Source: JAJTYI01 sp964420145 (GTDB lineage Bacteria > Patescibacteriota > Dojkabacteria > B142 > OLB20). Taken from it: a stretch of 11,951 nucleotides of DNA. Location of the stretch: assembly GCA_964420145.1 (NCBI GenBank), contig CAYQRB010000029.1:1-11951 (forward strand), in the 5' to 3' direction. Under the pieces are notes generated by a model that saw only the letters and a program-made list of their open reading frames with translations, made no database searches and was not told the DNA's origin. The number at the start of each line of letters is the position of its first letter. Position 1 is the stretch's first letter. Shown here one piece after another: positions 1 through 7,325 of this stretch. The position numbers were made by a program, and so were the translations under genes.

Positions 1-35
1 TGTTTTCTAATTATTTAATTGTTTAATTTACTTTT

Positions 36-1307
36 ATGGATAAAATATCCAAAGCTATGACTTTGAAGGAGTTGGATGAAAAGACCGTCAAAGAGCTCAG
101 GAAAATTGCTACAGCCCTGGGTATTGATGATAATGCAGATTACTCAAAAAGTGATTTGATTATTAAGGTTCTTGAAGAACAAACCAAGCGAGGAGGTAAT
201 ATTTTTGCAGAAGGTGTTTTAGAGGTTATAAATACCGGCGGACATGGTGTTTTGAGGTCTCTTAGATTGATGCCTGGTGAAAATGATGTTTATGTATCGG
301 GCTCACAGATCAAAAGATTTAACTTGCGACAGGGGGATTTTATTTCTGGACAGGCTAGGGCACCAAAAGAAGGAGAGAGATATTTAAGCTTACTTCGTAT
401 TGAAGCTATTAACACAGAAAGCCCAGATAAGGCACTTTCGAGACCCACTTTTGAAAAAATGACTCCTATTTTTCCTAAAGAACAGATAAAACTAGAAACT
501 GATCAGCATACTTTATCTACTCGTATAATAGATTTATTATCACCTATTGGAAAGGGACAAAGAGGTATGATTGTTGCTCCTCCTAAGGTAGGGAAAACTT
601 GGTTGCTTAAAGAAATAGCAGAAGGTGTGGCTAAAAACCATCCTGATATTCATTTAATGATTTTATTAGTTGGGGAAAGACCAGAAGAAGTTACAGATAT
701 GGAGAGGTCAACCAAGGGAGAGGTTATTGCTGCAAACTTTGATGAAGCTCCCGAGATGCACACTCGTATTGCTGAAATGGCTGTTTCTAGAGCTAAAAGA
801 CTTGTTGAGCAAGGAAAAGATGTCTTGATTCTTATGGATAGTATAACCAGGCTTGCTCGTGCATATAATATTACTGCACCACCATCGGGTAGAACACTTT
901 CTGGAGGTTTTGATCCAGTTGCAATTTTTCCTCCGAAGAAATTTTTTGGTGCTGCTAGAAATTTTGAAGTTGGCGGTAGTTTGACTATTATTGCAACCGC
1001 TTTGGTAGAGACCGGTAGTCGTATGGATGAGGTTATATTTGAAGAGTTTAAGGGTACAGGGAATATGGAGCTCAAACTCGACAGAAAGTTAGCCCAAAGT
1101 AGGGTTTATCCTGCAATTGATGTTAAGGCGTCTAGTACAAGAAACGAAGACCTTCTACTTTCTACAGAGGTGTTAAACTCTTCGTGGAGAGTGAGAAGAA
1201 TGTTAGATGTTTTAGGAGATAAAGAGTCTACCAGTATCCTGATTGATAGATTAAAGAAAACAAAATCTAATAGTGAGTTTCTAGCCACCTTACACGAAGA
1301 ACTCTAA
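36..1307 (+). CDS. rho: Transcription termination factor Rho
   Basis: Rho is the hexameric RNA-dependent ATPase/translocase that ends transcription of untranslated RNA in the cytoplasm. The 423-aa protein has the full family layout: an N-terminal helical domain (about 8-50), an OB-fold RNA-binding domain (about 55-125, with the Rho-like segments FAEGVLEV and SQIKRFNLRQGD), and a RecA-type ATPase. Walker A is APPKVGKT (181-188); E. coli has APPKAGKT. Walker B is VLILMD (263-268). The segment GGSLTIIATALVETGSRMDE and the following EEFKGTGNMEL block are near-identical to other Rho proteins. No insertion or truncation is seen, and the length matches the usual ~420 aa. Met8 (position 57) is a possible alternative start, because MTLKEL aligns with the E. 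coli Rho N terminus. Neither start has a Shine-Dalgarno sequence; a weak -10-like TTTAAT lies at 22-27. The upstream neighbour is outside the window. Confidence 0.97.
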   Translation: MDKISKAMTLKELDEKTVKELRKIATALGIDDNADYSKSDLIIKVLEEQTKRGGNIFAEGVLEVINTGGHGVLRSLRLMPGENDVYVSGSQIKRFNLRQGDFISGQARAPKEGERYLSLLRIEAINTESPDKALSRPTFEKMTPIFPKEQIKLETDQHTLSTRIIDLLSPIGKGQRGMIVAPPKVGKTWLLKEIAEGVAKNHPDIHLMILLVGERPEEVTDMERSTKGEVIAANFDEAPEMHTRIAEMAVSRAKRLVEQGKDVLILMDSITRLARAYNITAPPSGRTLSGGFDPVAIFPPKKFFGAARNFEVGGSLTIIATALVETGSRMDEVIFEEFKGTGNMELKLDRKLAQSRVYPAIDVKASSTRNEDLLLSTEVLNSSWRVRRMLDVLGDKESTSILIDRLKKTKSNSEFLATLHEEL

Positions 1308-1319
1308 ACCGCTCAAAAA

Positions 1320-1328
1320 TGCTATACT
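1320..1328 (+). promoter_or_regulatory. Candidate extended -10 promoter for the M23 gene
   Basis: TG (1320-1321), one base, then TATACT (1323-1328) forms an extended -10 box in the 27-base gap after rho. No good -35 is visible. A start site about 7 bases downstream would fall near 1335, giving either a leaderless GTG message or a leader of about 14 bases before the ATG at 1350. The same TGnTATACT pattern occurs upstream of leuS. Confidence 0.45.
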
Positions 1329-1349
1329 GAGGCAGTGTACTTTTTAGTT

Positions 1350-2558
1350 ATGGCGATTATTTCAAAAAAACAAGTGAATAATATACAAACAAGTAATGCA
1401 GATGACAGTAAATCTCCAAATATTATTTTACATTTACTGGACTATCTGAGGGTACGAACTAGGCAATTATCAGTTTTTAGTTATGTCTTTTTAATACATC
1501 TTGGTAATCTTGTTTTTGATTTAAAAACCTGGTCTGTTCGTAGGATGTTTTGGGGTAGAAGTTCTTTTTATCGAACCAGTTTTCATGTAATTGTTTCTAT
1601 TATTACAATTATTGCACTTTTATCAGGAGTATCTTCTAGGTTAAATATCCTTTCTGCTAATGAACCTCAGGGTCTTGATCTCACTTCTGGAGTTATAGGT
1701 AGGCAGGACATTATTTCTCAATCGGGAACAGCAGAGTCTATTTCTTCTGTATCTGAAGATGAGGTGGATTACCGTATTTTTAGGCACAAAGTTCAAGCAG
1801 GTGAAACTTTGTCCCAAATAGCAGAACTCTATAGTATTAACCCTAACTCCATTCGCTGGGCCAATCAGATGTCTAGTGATAGTATTAGGCCCGATCAAAT
1901 ATTACGAATCCCAGAGATTGACGGTGCTTTTGTAAAAGTTAAACCGGGTGATACCTTAGAGGCAATAGCTACTAGAAATAACGGTAATGTAGCAGATATA
2001 CTCGACTTAAACAGTAATATTATCGATTATAGGAACCCTGTTTTACACGAAGGAATGGAAATATTTATACCAGGTGGGGAAATACCTCTTCCAACACCAA
2101 CAAGAAGGGCTGGTGTTTATGCTGTTCGTCCAAAGCAAAATACATCTGCACCACCACCACCAGCTATAAACATACCAGGAGGAGGTTTTGTTCACCCATT
2201 ACTTAACTGTCCGTCGTGGTCGTGGAGTAGAGGATATGCTTCATGGCATCGTGGTGCTGATATGGCCAAAAATGGCGGGTGTTGGATAAATGCTGCTGCA
2301 CCTGGTGTTGTAACTCGTACTGGGTGGTCAAACGGAGGTGAAGGATTCAATGTAGTAATTGATCATGGTAATGGTTTATCTACCAGGTATTACCACGGAA
2401 ATGGAAATTTTGCAGTAAGTGTTGGACAATCAGTAAGTGCCGGTCAGAGTATAATGTATATGGGCAATACTGGATATAGTTTTGGTACACATTTGCACTT
2501 TGAAGTTGTCGTAAATGGTGTAAGGCTGAATCCTGAAAACTATGTTAGATTGAGATAA
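1350..2558 (+). CDS. Membrane-anchored LysM / M23 (LytM-type) peptidoglycan endopeptidase
   Basis: This is a probable cell-wall hydrolase that cuts peptide cross-bridges outside the membrane. Numbered from the ATG at 1350 (402 aa), there is a cytoplasmic, basic N-terminal region of about 78 residues, one transmembrane helix (about 79-95), two LysM peptidoglycan-binding repeats (about 145-188 and 194-241), a Pro-rich linker with APPPPA, and an M23 domain (about 280-402). The zinc and catalytic residues are intact: H300 and D304 in HRGAD, H349, and H381/H383 in the THLHFE motif, so it should be an active enzyme. C287 and C311 flank the first zinc motif and could form a disulfide. A GTG at 1335 would add five residues. 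I prefer the ATG because the hydrophilic segment after it starts naturally there, but neither has an SD. It follows rho by about 42 bases with its own candidate -10 box. LysM-M23 proteins can also be non-lytic activators; here the intact zinc site argues against that. Confidence 0.92.
   Translation: MAIISKKQVNNIQTSNADDSKSPNIILHLLDYLRVRTRQLSVFSYVFLIHLGNLVFDLKTWSVRRMFWGRSSFYRTSFHVIVSIITIIALLSGVSSRLNILSANEPQGLDLTSGVIGRQDIISQSGTAESISSVSEDEVDYRIFRHKVQAGETLSQIAELYSINPNSIRWANQMSSDSIRPDQILRIPEIDGAFVKVKPGDTLEAIATRNNGNVADILDLNSNIIDYRNPVLHEGMEIFIPGGEIPLPTPTRRAGVYAVRPKQNTSAPPPPAINIPGGGFVHPLLNCPSWSWSRGYASWHRGADMAKNGGCWINAAAPGVVTRTGWSNGGEGFNVVIDHGNGLSTRYYHGNGNFAVSVGQSVSAGQSIMYMGNTGYSFGTHLHFEVVVNGVRLNPENYVRLR
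2543..2551 (+). promoter_or_regulatory. Possible extended -10 promoter for tRNA-Ala
   Basis: TG (2543-2544), one base, then TAGATT (2546-2551) matches the TGnTAnAnT pattern of the other candidate promoters here. It lies inside the last codons of the M23 gene, with the expected start about 6 bases before the tRNA. There is no recognisable -35, so read-through from the M23 gene is an equally good source of the tRNA. Confidence 0.3.
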
Positions 2559-2563
2559 GTAAC

Positions 2564-2636
2564 GGGGTTGTAGCTTAGTTGGTAGAGCGCTACTATGGCA
2601 TAGTAGAGGTCAGGGGTTCGAATCCCCTCAACTCCA
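2564..2636 (+). tRNA. tRNA-Ala (anticodon GGC)
   Basis: This is a complete 73-nt cloverleaf. The 7-bp acceptor stem is GGGGTTG/CAACTCC and includes the G3:U70 wobble pair, the main identity element for alanyl-tRNA synthetase. The D stem is GCTT/GAGC. The anticodon stem CTACT/AGTAG closes the loop ATGGCAT, with GGC at 2597-2599, which reads GCC and GCU. The T arm is AGGGG TTCGAAT CCCCT and the discriminator is A73. CCA is not encoded (the next bases are TAA), so it must be added by CCA-adding enzyme. It starts 5 bases after the M23 stop codon. Confidence 0.97.
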
Positions 2637-2664
2637 TAAAATCCTAAAATATTTTAAGACAAAA

Positions 2665-2691
2665 AAATACCCTACCAAGTGTAGGGTATTT
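2665..2691 (+). terminator. Hairpin terminator after tRNA-Ala
   Basis: A perfect 11-bp stem (2665-2675 with 2681-2691; core TACCCTAC/GTAGGGTA) closes a 5-base loop CAAGT. An A-run precedes it and the 3' arm ends in ATTT, so it can act in either direction, although the T-run after the stem is short. It separates the rho/M23/tRNA block from the non-coding gap. Confidence 0.75.
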
Positions 2692-2850
2692 CTAATAGTT
2701 ACAAGTGCAAGCTTGTATTAATTAGATAAGAGGTAAACGGATATATAGGTTAGCCGTTTAAGGAGAGGAGTGAGGAGGATGAGTAATAAAATATTTGTTA
2801 GCATTTAAAAATATTAAAAAGTGTAAGCAAAAGTGTCTTATCTAATATTT
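2692..2850 (+). ncRNA. Candidate structured non-coding RNA, family not recognised
   Basis: No convincing reading frame lies here. Seen in the sequence: an 11-bp perfect inverted repeat (ATTAGATAAGA at 2721-2731 with TCTTATCTAAT at 2836-2846) encloses a 7-bp hairpin (TAAACGG 2734-2740 with CCGTTTA 2754-2760, 13-base loop). A purine tract follows directly (2761-2778, repeated GGAG/GAGG), then an AT-only hairpin (2790-2796 with 2809-2815). A small hairpin TACAAG/CTTGTA lies just upstream (about 2700-2717). I see no tmRNA, RNase P, SRP, 6S or T-box hallmark. It could equally be DNA structure or chance pairing in AT-rich sequence. Strand is assumed from the direction of the neighbours. Confidence 0.3.
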
Positions 2851-3188
2851 GCAGATGTTAAATTTTATGTCAATAAGAAAATGTATTTTTGTTGGATTTT
2901 TTTATACAGGCTTGTACTACAATTAAAATCACATAATCGGCTAATTGCAAAACATACACAGAGAGGGTAAACACATTGTCTTGTACCTGCGGGAATTTGC
3001 GGGAATATTCCCGATGAAAATTTAATATCTTTTGATATTTGTTTCAAATACTATCCAAAACTTCTTTCTTCTTTTTGATTCTTTTTAGATAAAGGATGTG
3101 GTGTGGTAAATAAAAGAGTATTTTCTTGTTTCATCTGTGTTTGTTTACAGAGCCTTTTACCTATTTTAATAATAATAACCAAGGATAG
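2851..3188. other. Non-coding gap upstream of leuS
   Basis: About 340 bases with no supportable gene. The only frame of note is a 60-codon minus-strand stretch (2865-3047) without any recognisable domain, which I reject. The region contains the operator-like repeat described separately, two small alternative hairpins around 3024-3050 (AATATC TTTT GATATT, or TATTTG TTT CAAATA), and a pyrimidine-rich tract around 3060-3090. CTTGTAC occurs twice (2911-2917 and 2980-2986). Confidence 0.6.
2988..3013. repeat. Tandem 10-bp repeat ending in a 14-bp palindrome (operator-like)
   Basis: TGCGGGAAT occurs at 2988-2996 and again at 2998-3006, an exact 10-base period, which is about one helical turn. The second copy forms the left half of the perfect palindrome CGGGAATATTCCCG (3000-3013). 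It is the most GC-rich patch of an otherwise AT-rich gap and lies about 200 bases upstream of the leuS promoter. Same-face repeats with dyad symmetry are typical of protein-binding sites; the binding protein is unknown. Confidence 0.4.
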
Positions 3189-3218
3189 TTTACTATTTCT
3201 CTTATTATCTGTTATACT
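3189..3218 (+). promoter_or_regulatory. Promoter for the leuS operon
   Basis: A -35-like TTTACT (3189-3194) is followed, after 18 bases, by TATACT (3213-3218), which is preceded by the extended -10 dinucleotide TG (3210-3211). Transcription would start near 3225, giving a leader of about 47 bases before the leuS ATG. No T-box signature (conserved TGG-ACC core) is present in the leader. Confidence 0.6.
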
Positions 3219-3271
3219 TTCCTGTTGTGAAACCGTTTAATTGTAACATTTATGTAAAATTGTGAACAAGA

Positions 3272-5827
3272 ATGGATAGTTATAACCATAAAGTAGTAGA
3301 AGCTAAGTGGCAAGATAATTGGAAGAGATCTAGAATCAATGAAATCGATCTGGATGCCTCCAAAAAGCCTTTTTATAATTTAATGATGTTTCCATATCCT
3401 TCTGCGGAGGGACTGCATATTGGATCGGTCTACACTTTCACAGGAATAGACACTTACGGTAGGTTCAAGAGAATGCAGGGATATGATGTTTTTGAGCCAT
3501 TTGGCTTAGACGGATTTGGAATACACTCCGAAAATTATGCTATCAAAATAAACGAAAACATACTTAAAGTCTCTGCTAGAACAGAAAAACACTACTATGA
3601 TCAAATAGTGAGAGCAGGAAATATGATTGACTGGTCAAGGAAGCTTGAAACCTATTCACAGGATTATTATAAATGGACTCAATGGCTCTTTCTACAGTTG
3701 TTTAAAGCAGGGCTGGCATACCGTAAAGATGCAGATGTAAATTGGTGTCCGAGTTGTAAAACGGTTCTATCAGATGAACAGGTTATTAATACGGAATGTG
3801 AGCGTTGCGGAACTCATGTAGAGAAGAAGTCTATGAATCAATGGTTCTTTAGGATTACAAATTACTCAGGAAGATTACTCGAAAACCTCGATACGATGGA
3901 TTGGATGGATGATGTGAAGGTTGGACAACGCAATTGGATTGGTAAAAAAGATGGAATCGAAATAGATTATCCGCTCTTAGATGATAATGGAAAAGAAACA
4001 GAGCAGTTGCTAACTGTATTTACTACAAGACCGGATACCAACTTCGGGGCTACTTTTGTAGTAGTTTCTCCCGAACATCCCTTGTTGAAAGAAATTGTAC
4101 GACCCCAATACACTGGTAAGGTGGAACAATATGTGAAAAGGGCAAGATTAAAAAGTGATCTGGAAAGGACGGATTTGGCGAAGGAAAAAACTGGAGTTTT
4201 TACTGGGAGTTATTGTTATTCGCGGTTAACAAAAACAAAGCTCCCTATATGGGTAGCAGATTTTGTATTAATGAATTTCGGAACTGGTGCTGTTGTTGGT
4301 GTTCCGGGTCATGATAAAAAAGATTTTGAATTTGCAAAAAATCATAATCTCCCAATTATTCGTGTAGTAACTAAAGATAATGATGTATCAGAAATAAAGG
4401 AAGAGGAAGATGTTTTCGAGGATATCGGTACTATGGTTAACTCTGAGTTTTTAAATGGGCTAAATATTTTTGAAGCTAAGGAAAAAATTATGGATGAGTT
4501 GGAAAAGCGAAAAGAAGGACGAAAAACTACTTCGTACAGATTGCGTGATTGGTGTGTATCCAGGCAACGGTATTGGGGTCCTCCAATTCCTATGATTTAT
4601 TGTGAGTCTTGTAAAAATAGAAAAGAAGGTTATTATCAAAAGGAAATGCCAGGGTGGTGGCCAGAGGAAAACCTCCCTGTTTTGCTTCCAAGACTAAATG
4701 ATGTTAAAGATACATTACCTGATGGTAGTGGAAAGGGTACTTTAGCTAGATTTCCAGATTTTTATCAAACAACTTGTCCTAATTGTAAATCTAACGCAGT
4801 AAGGGAGACTGATGTTTTGGATTCATTTGTTGATTCATCTTGGTACTTTTTGAGATATCCTTTTACCGAGTACAAAGAAATTCCGTTTGGTGGAAACTTC
4901 TTGAGTGGGAAATCTCAGTTTAAACCCACTATTTCAAGTTCAGAAGTAAAAAAAGTAGTGGATAGAATGAGAAAATGGGGACCGGTTACTAGTTATATAG
5001 GTGGAAAAGAACACACAGTTCTACACCTATTGTATGCAAGGTTTATTACTATGGTTTTCTATGATTTGGGATACCTAGGTTTTGAGGAGCCATTTTCTAG
5101 ATTTTACGGTCACGGATTAATCACTAAAGATGGTGCCAAAATGAGTAAGTCGAAAGGTAATGTTATTAATCCAGACGAGTATTTTGATAAATATGGAGCA
5201 GACGCTGTTAGGATGTATCTTCGATTTATGGGTCCTTTTGATCAAGGAGGGGATTGGAGTGATAGTGGAATGAAGGGGATGTCTCGTTTTGTTAATAAAA
5301 TTATTCGTTTGTATGAAGACTATGAAAACTCTCAAAATAGTTCGGATAAATATATAGATACGGGATTTATTAATAAAGTAATTAAAAAAGTTACCTCTGA
5401 TATAGATAATCTTAAATTTAATACTGCAGTCGCTGAAATAATGAGATATGTTAATTGGTATGAAGAACATGTATCTATTATGCGAAAAGATCAAAAATAT
5501 GATGTTCTTAATACACTACTTCTTCTAATGGCTCCCTTTATGCCACACTTGACAGAGGAATTATGGGAGAAGATGGGTCACAAGGAAAGTATACATCTTC
5601 AAAAGTGGCCTAAATACGATGAGAGTAAAATAATTGAAACTTCGTACAAAATTGCTGTGCAAGTGGATGGGAAGGTTAGAGGTACTGTGGTGTTGATAGG
5701 CAATGAGACAGAACAAGAAATATGGAGTATAATAAACAACGACCATAGAATAAAAAAATACTTATCATCTGAAAAGCCTAGTAAAATAGTCTATATAAAA
5801 AGAAAGATAATAAGTATAGTTAATTGA
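3272..5827 (+). CDS. leuS: Leucine--tRNA ligase (LeuRS)
   Basis: LeuRS is a cytoplasmic class Ia synthetase that charges tRNA-Leu. The 851-aa protein is full length. Residues 37-95 form the Rossmann start (MFPYPS, then the ATP signature HIGS at 49-52 and GFGIHSENYA at 81-90). A zinc ribbon has C159, C162, C176 and C179. The CP1 editing domain follows, with TTRPDT (251-256) and VPGHD (344-348, conserved Asp348), so proofreading appears intact. A second Cys set (C444, C447, C502, C505) probably binds zinc. DSSWYFLRY (521-529), KMSKSKGN (623-630), the helical anticodon-binding domain and the C-terminal VQVDGKVRG domain (797-804) complete it. The last His of the HxGH signature is Ser52, which is unusual. 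The start ATG has no SD. Tandem stops TGA-TAA end the gene, and the cyclophilin gene follows after 33 bases, suggesting an operon. Confidence 0.97.
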   Translation: MDSYNHKVVEAKWQDNWKRSRINEIDLDASKKPFYNLMMFPYPSAEGLHIGSVYTFTGIDTYGRFKRMQGYDVFEPFGLDGFGIHSENYAIKINENILKVSARTEKHYYDQIVRAGNMIDWSRKLETYSQDYYKWTQWLFLQLFKAGLAYRKDADVNWCPSCKTVLSDEQVINTECERCGTHVEKKSMNQWFFRITNYSGRLLENLDTMDWMDDVKVGQRNWIGKKDGIEIDYPLLDDNGKETEQLLTVFTTRPDTNFGATFVVVSPEHPLLKEIVRPQYTGKVEQYVKRARLKSDLERTDLAKEKTGVFTGSYCYSRLTKTKLPIWVADFVLMNFGTGAVVGVPGHDKKDFEFAKNHNLPIIRVVTKDNDVSEIKEEEDVFEDIGTMVNSEFLNGLNIFEAKEKIMDELEKRKEGRKTTSYRLRDWCVSRQRYWGPPIPMIYCESCKNRKEGYYQKEMPGWWPEENLPVLLPRLNDVKDTLPDGSGKGTLARFPDFYQTTCPNCKSNAVRETDVLDSFVDSSWYFLRYPFTEYKEIPFGGNFLSGKSQFKPTISSSEVKKVVDRMRKWGPVTSYIGGKEHTVLHLLYARFITMVFYDLGYLGFEEPFSRFYGHGLITKDGAKMSKSKGNVINPDEYFDKYGADAVRMYLRFMGPFDQGGDWSDSGMKGMSRFVNKIIRLYEDYENSQNSSDKYIDTGFINKVIKKVTSDIDNLKFNTAVAEIMRYVNWYEEHVSIMRKDQKYDVLNTLLLLMAPFMPHLTEELWEKMGHKESIHLQKWPKYDESKIIETSYKIAVQVDGKVRGTVVLIGNETEQEIWSIINNDHRIKKYLSSEKPSKIVYIKRKIISIVN

Positions 5828-5860
5828 TAATATATCAGTAGGTGTTTGTTAAGAGATAAA

Positions 5861-6673
5861 ATGGAAGGTAAAAAAGATATACTTTATATAATTGCTACAG
5901 TTTTTCTACTAGGTGTTATTGGTCTTTATCTTGCGTTTACTCAAGGAGAGACGATCAGTAGTGTTATCAATATCCCGTTTCGTAATACTCCCACAAAAAT
6001 ACCTGAGGATAACAAACAGGATCCATTAGGTCCTCCAACACAACAAGTACGGGTTAGTCCTACGGGAACAGTAAACTCTAGTGGAGAAAACTATTTTGCA
6101 TTATTTGAAACTAATATGGGAAATTTTGAAGTTGATTTAGCAGAAAGTAGTACTCCAAACTCTGTTAAAAATTTTTCCTTCTTAGTTGATAATAAATATT
6201 ACGATGGTACGAGTTTCCATAGATACCTACCAAATTTACTAATACAAGGTGGAAGTAGGAACACTCTTAACAATGATCCAGATGATGATAGATATGGTGG
6301 ACCTGGTTATGTGATAGATGATGAGATTAATTGGGATAGCTTAAAGATTTCTGAAGACAAAAGACAAGTATTATCAGAAGAAGGGTATCGTAGTGTGGAA
6401 AATCTGCAATCATTGCCGATAGAAAGATATGCCATAGCTTGGGCAAATAGTGCCCCCAATACTAATGGAAGCCAGTTTTTTATAGTATTAGGAAATACGG
6501 ATAACGAGAAGGTAAAAAACCTAGAAGGTAGGCATACTGTTTTTGGTAAAGTTACCAAAGGGATGGAGGTTATTGACAAAATCTCAAAATTAGAAGTTAA
6601 TCTTGATAATCTTGATGAACCAAGGCCTGCTTCCGAGGTTGTTGTGAAGTCAATAAAGATTGATATTCGTTAA
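5861..6673 (+). CDS. Membrane-anchored cyclophilin-type peptidyl-prolyl cis-trans isomerase
   Basis: This is a probable extracytoplasmic proline isomerase that helps exported proteins fold. From the ATG at 5861 it is 270 aa: an N-terminal signal anchor (about 7-26), a low-complexity Pro/Thr/Ser linker (about 35-75), then a cyclophilin domain (about 78-270). Active-site landmarks are FHR (119-121, catalytic Arg121), QGG (Q129), NTNGSQFF (Q205, F206, F207) and the RHTVFGKV segment (H225), so activity is expected. The stretch between YVIDDEIN and YAIAWAN is about 30 residues longer than in simple bacterial cyclophilins, as in several membrane-linked forms. A TTG at 5846 would add five residues; the ATG is more likely, with at best a weak purine run (AAGAGA) before it. 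It sits between leuS and comEA. A role in folding exported uptake proteins is possible but only inferred. Confidence 0.93.
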   Translation: MEGKKDILYIIATVFLLGVIGLYLAFTQGETISSVINIPFRNTPTKIPEDNKQDPLGPPTQQVRVSPTGTVNSSGENYFALFETNMGNFEVDLAESSTPNSVKNFSFLVDNKYYDGTSFHRYLPNLLIQGGSRNTLNNDPDDDRYGGPGYVIDDEINWDSLKISEDKRQVLSEEGYRSVENLQSLPIERYAIAWANSAPNTNGSQFFIVLGNTDNEKVKNLEGRHTVFGKVTKGMEVIDKISKLEVNLDNLDEPRPASEVVVKSIKIDIR

Positions 6674-6703
6674 TAAATCCAGAAATTTTCCAGAAACAGA
6701 TCC

Positions 6704-6709
6704 TATGAT
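6704..6709 (+). promoter_or_regulatory. Possible -10 box directly before comEA
   Basis: TATGAT lies 5 bases before the comEA ATG, so a transcript from it would be leaderless or nearly so. No -35 is seen at the right distance. Two direct copies of TCCAGAAA (6678-6685 and 6689-6696, 11-base period) lie just upstream. The evidence is weak; the gene may simply be read from the leuS promoter. Confidence 0.25.
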
Positions 6710-6714
6710 TCACT

Positions 6715-7323
6715 ATGGATCTGCAAAATTTAACTACAAAACAAAAAGTCGTAATCCTGGTCATATTAAGTTTGGTATGTGCCTTATATTTAGTATTTAC
6801 TAAGTTAGAACCCGGTATTTATAGTGGAGATAAATCTGTAGTAGAAGAGAATTTTGTAGAAAAGAGTATATCCAAGGAGGAAAAGAAACCTGATGACAAC
6901 AAATACTATGAAATAACAGGACAAGTAAACAGCCCTGGTGTTTATGAGGGGAGGGATAGGATGATGGTTATAGAGTTGATATCTTTAGCAGGTGGATTTA
7001 CCGATAGTGCTGATCTTTATATTATTCATAAAGATATCTCATTGTCTACTATAGTAGAAGATAGGCAGAAGATATACATCCCTGCATTATTCGAGAGAGG
7101 CTTATCTAGTAATTTATCTGGAGTACAACGAGGGCAAACAAACGGTAAGGTGAGCATTAATAATGCAACATCGCAAGAATTAGAATCTCTTCCCGATATT
7201 GGTCCAGCTACTTCAGCAAAAATAATTGGAGCAAGGCCTTTTACAAATATAGAAGAGCTTAAAAAGGTTCAAGGAATTGGAGATAAAACTTATAACAATA
7301 TCGTATCGTTAATTAGTCTCTAG
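6715..7323 (+). CDS. comEA: ComEA-like DNA receptor with SLBB and helix-hairpin-helix domains
   Basis: ComEA binds incoming double-stranded DNA outside the membrane during natural transformation and hands it to the ComEC channel. The 202-aa protein has a single N-terminal membrane anchor (about 11-28), a charged linker (35-62), an SLBB domain (about 64-125, beginning YEITGQVNSPGVY) and a C-terminal double helix-hairpin-helix domain (about 143-202). The two hairpins are LPDIGPATSAKI (159-170) and VQGIGDKTYNNI (185-196), which match the family closely. Length and order match bacterial ComEA. It is followed after only 2 bases by the comEC channel gene, the usual comEA-comEC arrangement, which strongly supports the call. 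The start ATG has no SD. An internal AAGGAGG (6874-6880) falls inside Lys/Glu codons and is not a start signal. Confidence 0.93.
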   Translation: MDLQNLTTKQKVVILVILSLVCALYLVFTKLEPGIYSGDKSVVEENFVEKSISKEEKKPDDNKYYEITGQVNSPGVYEGRDRMMVIELISLAGGFTDSADLYIIHKDISLSTIVEDRQKIYIPALFERGLSSNLSGVQRGQTNGKVSINNATSQELESLPDIGPATSAKIIGARPFTNIEELKKVQGIGDKTYNNIVSLISL

Positions 7324-7325
7324 GA

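Noticed and set aside
650..1075. A 141-codon open frame on the minus strand inside rho.
   Set aside because: It is antisense to the highly conserved Rho ATPase domain, has no family resemblance, and is a shadow of codon usage.
2779..2808. A 9-codon frame MSNKIFVSI directly after the purine-rich tract, resembling a leader peptide with an RBS.
   Set aside because: It is very short, has no leucine codons to sense leucine for leuS, and is not followed by a terminator/antiterminator pair. The purine tract is better treated as part of the possible RNA element.
2750..2944. A 7-base complementarity TTAGCCG (2750-2756) with CGGCTAA (2938-2944), which could compete with the 2734-2760 hairpin as a switch.
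   Set aside because: Several 7-base complementarities are expected by chance in a gap of this size, and there is no second supporting helix.
2865..3047. A 60-codon minus-strand frame in the gap before leuS.
   Set aside because: It has no domain, an odd composition and no start signal, and it overlaps the operator-like palindrome. It is most likely chance.
3219..3271. T-box riboswitch in the leuS leader.
   Set aside because: The leader is only about 47 bases and lacks the conserved TGG-ACC antiterminator core. No T-box core is seen elsewhere in the gap either.
5117..5494. A 125-codon minus-strand frame inside leuS.
   Set aside because: It lies opposite the KMSKS and anticodon-binding region of LeuRS, has Ile/Phe-rich composition typical of antisense AT-rich DNA, and has no domain.
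5825..5830. Alternative genetic code with UGA read as glycine.
   Set aside because: leuS and the second ndk end in UGA at the expected family lengths, and leuS has a UAA directly after. No in-frame UGA interrupts any gene.
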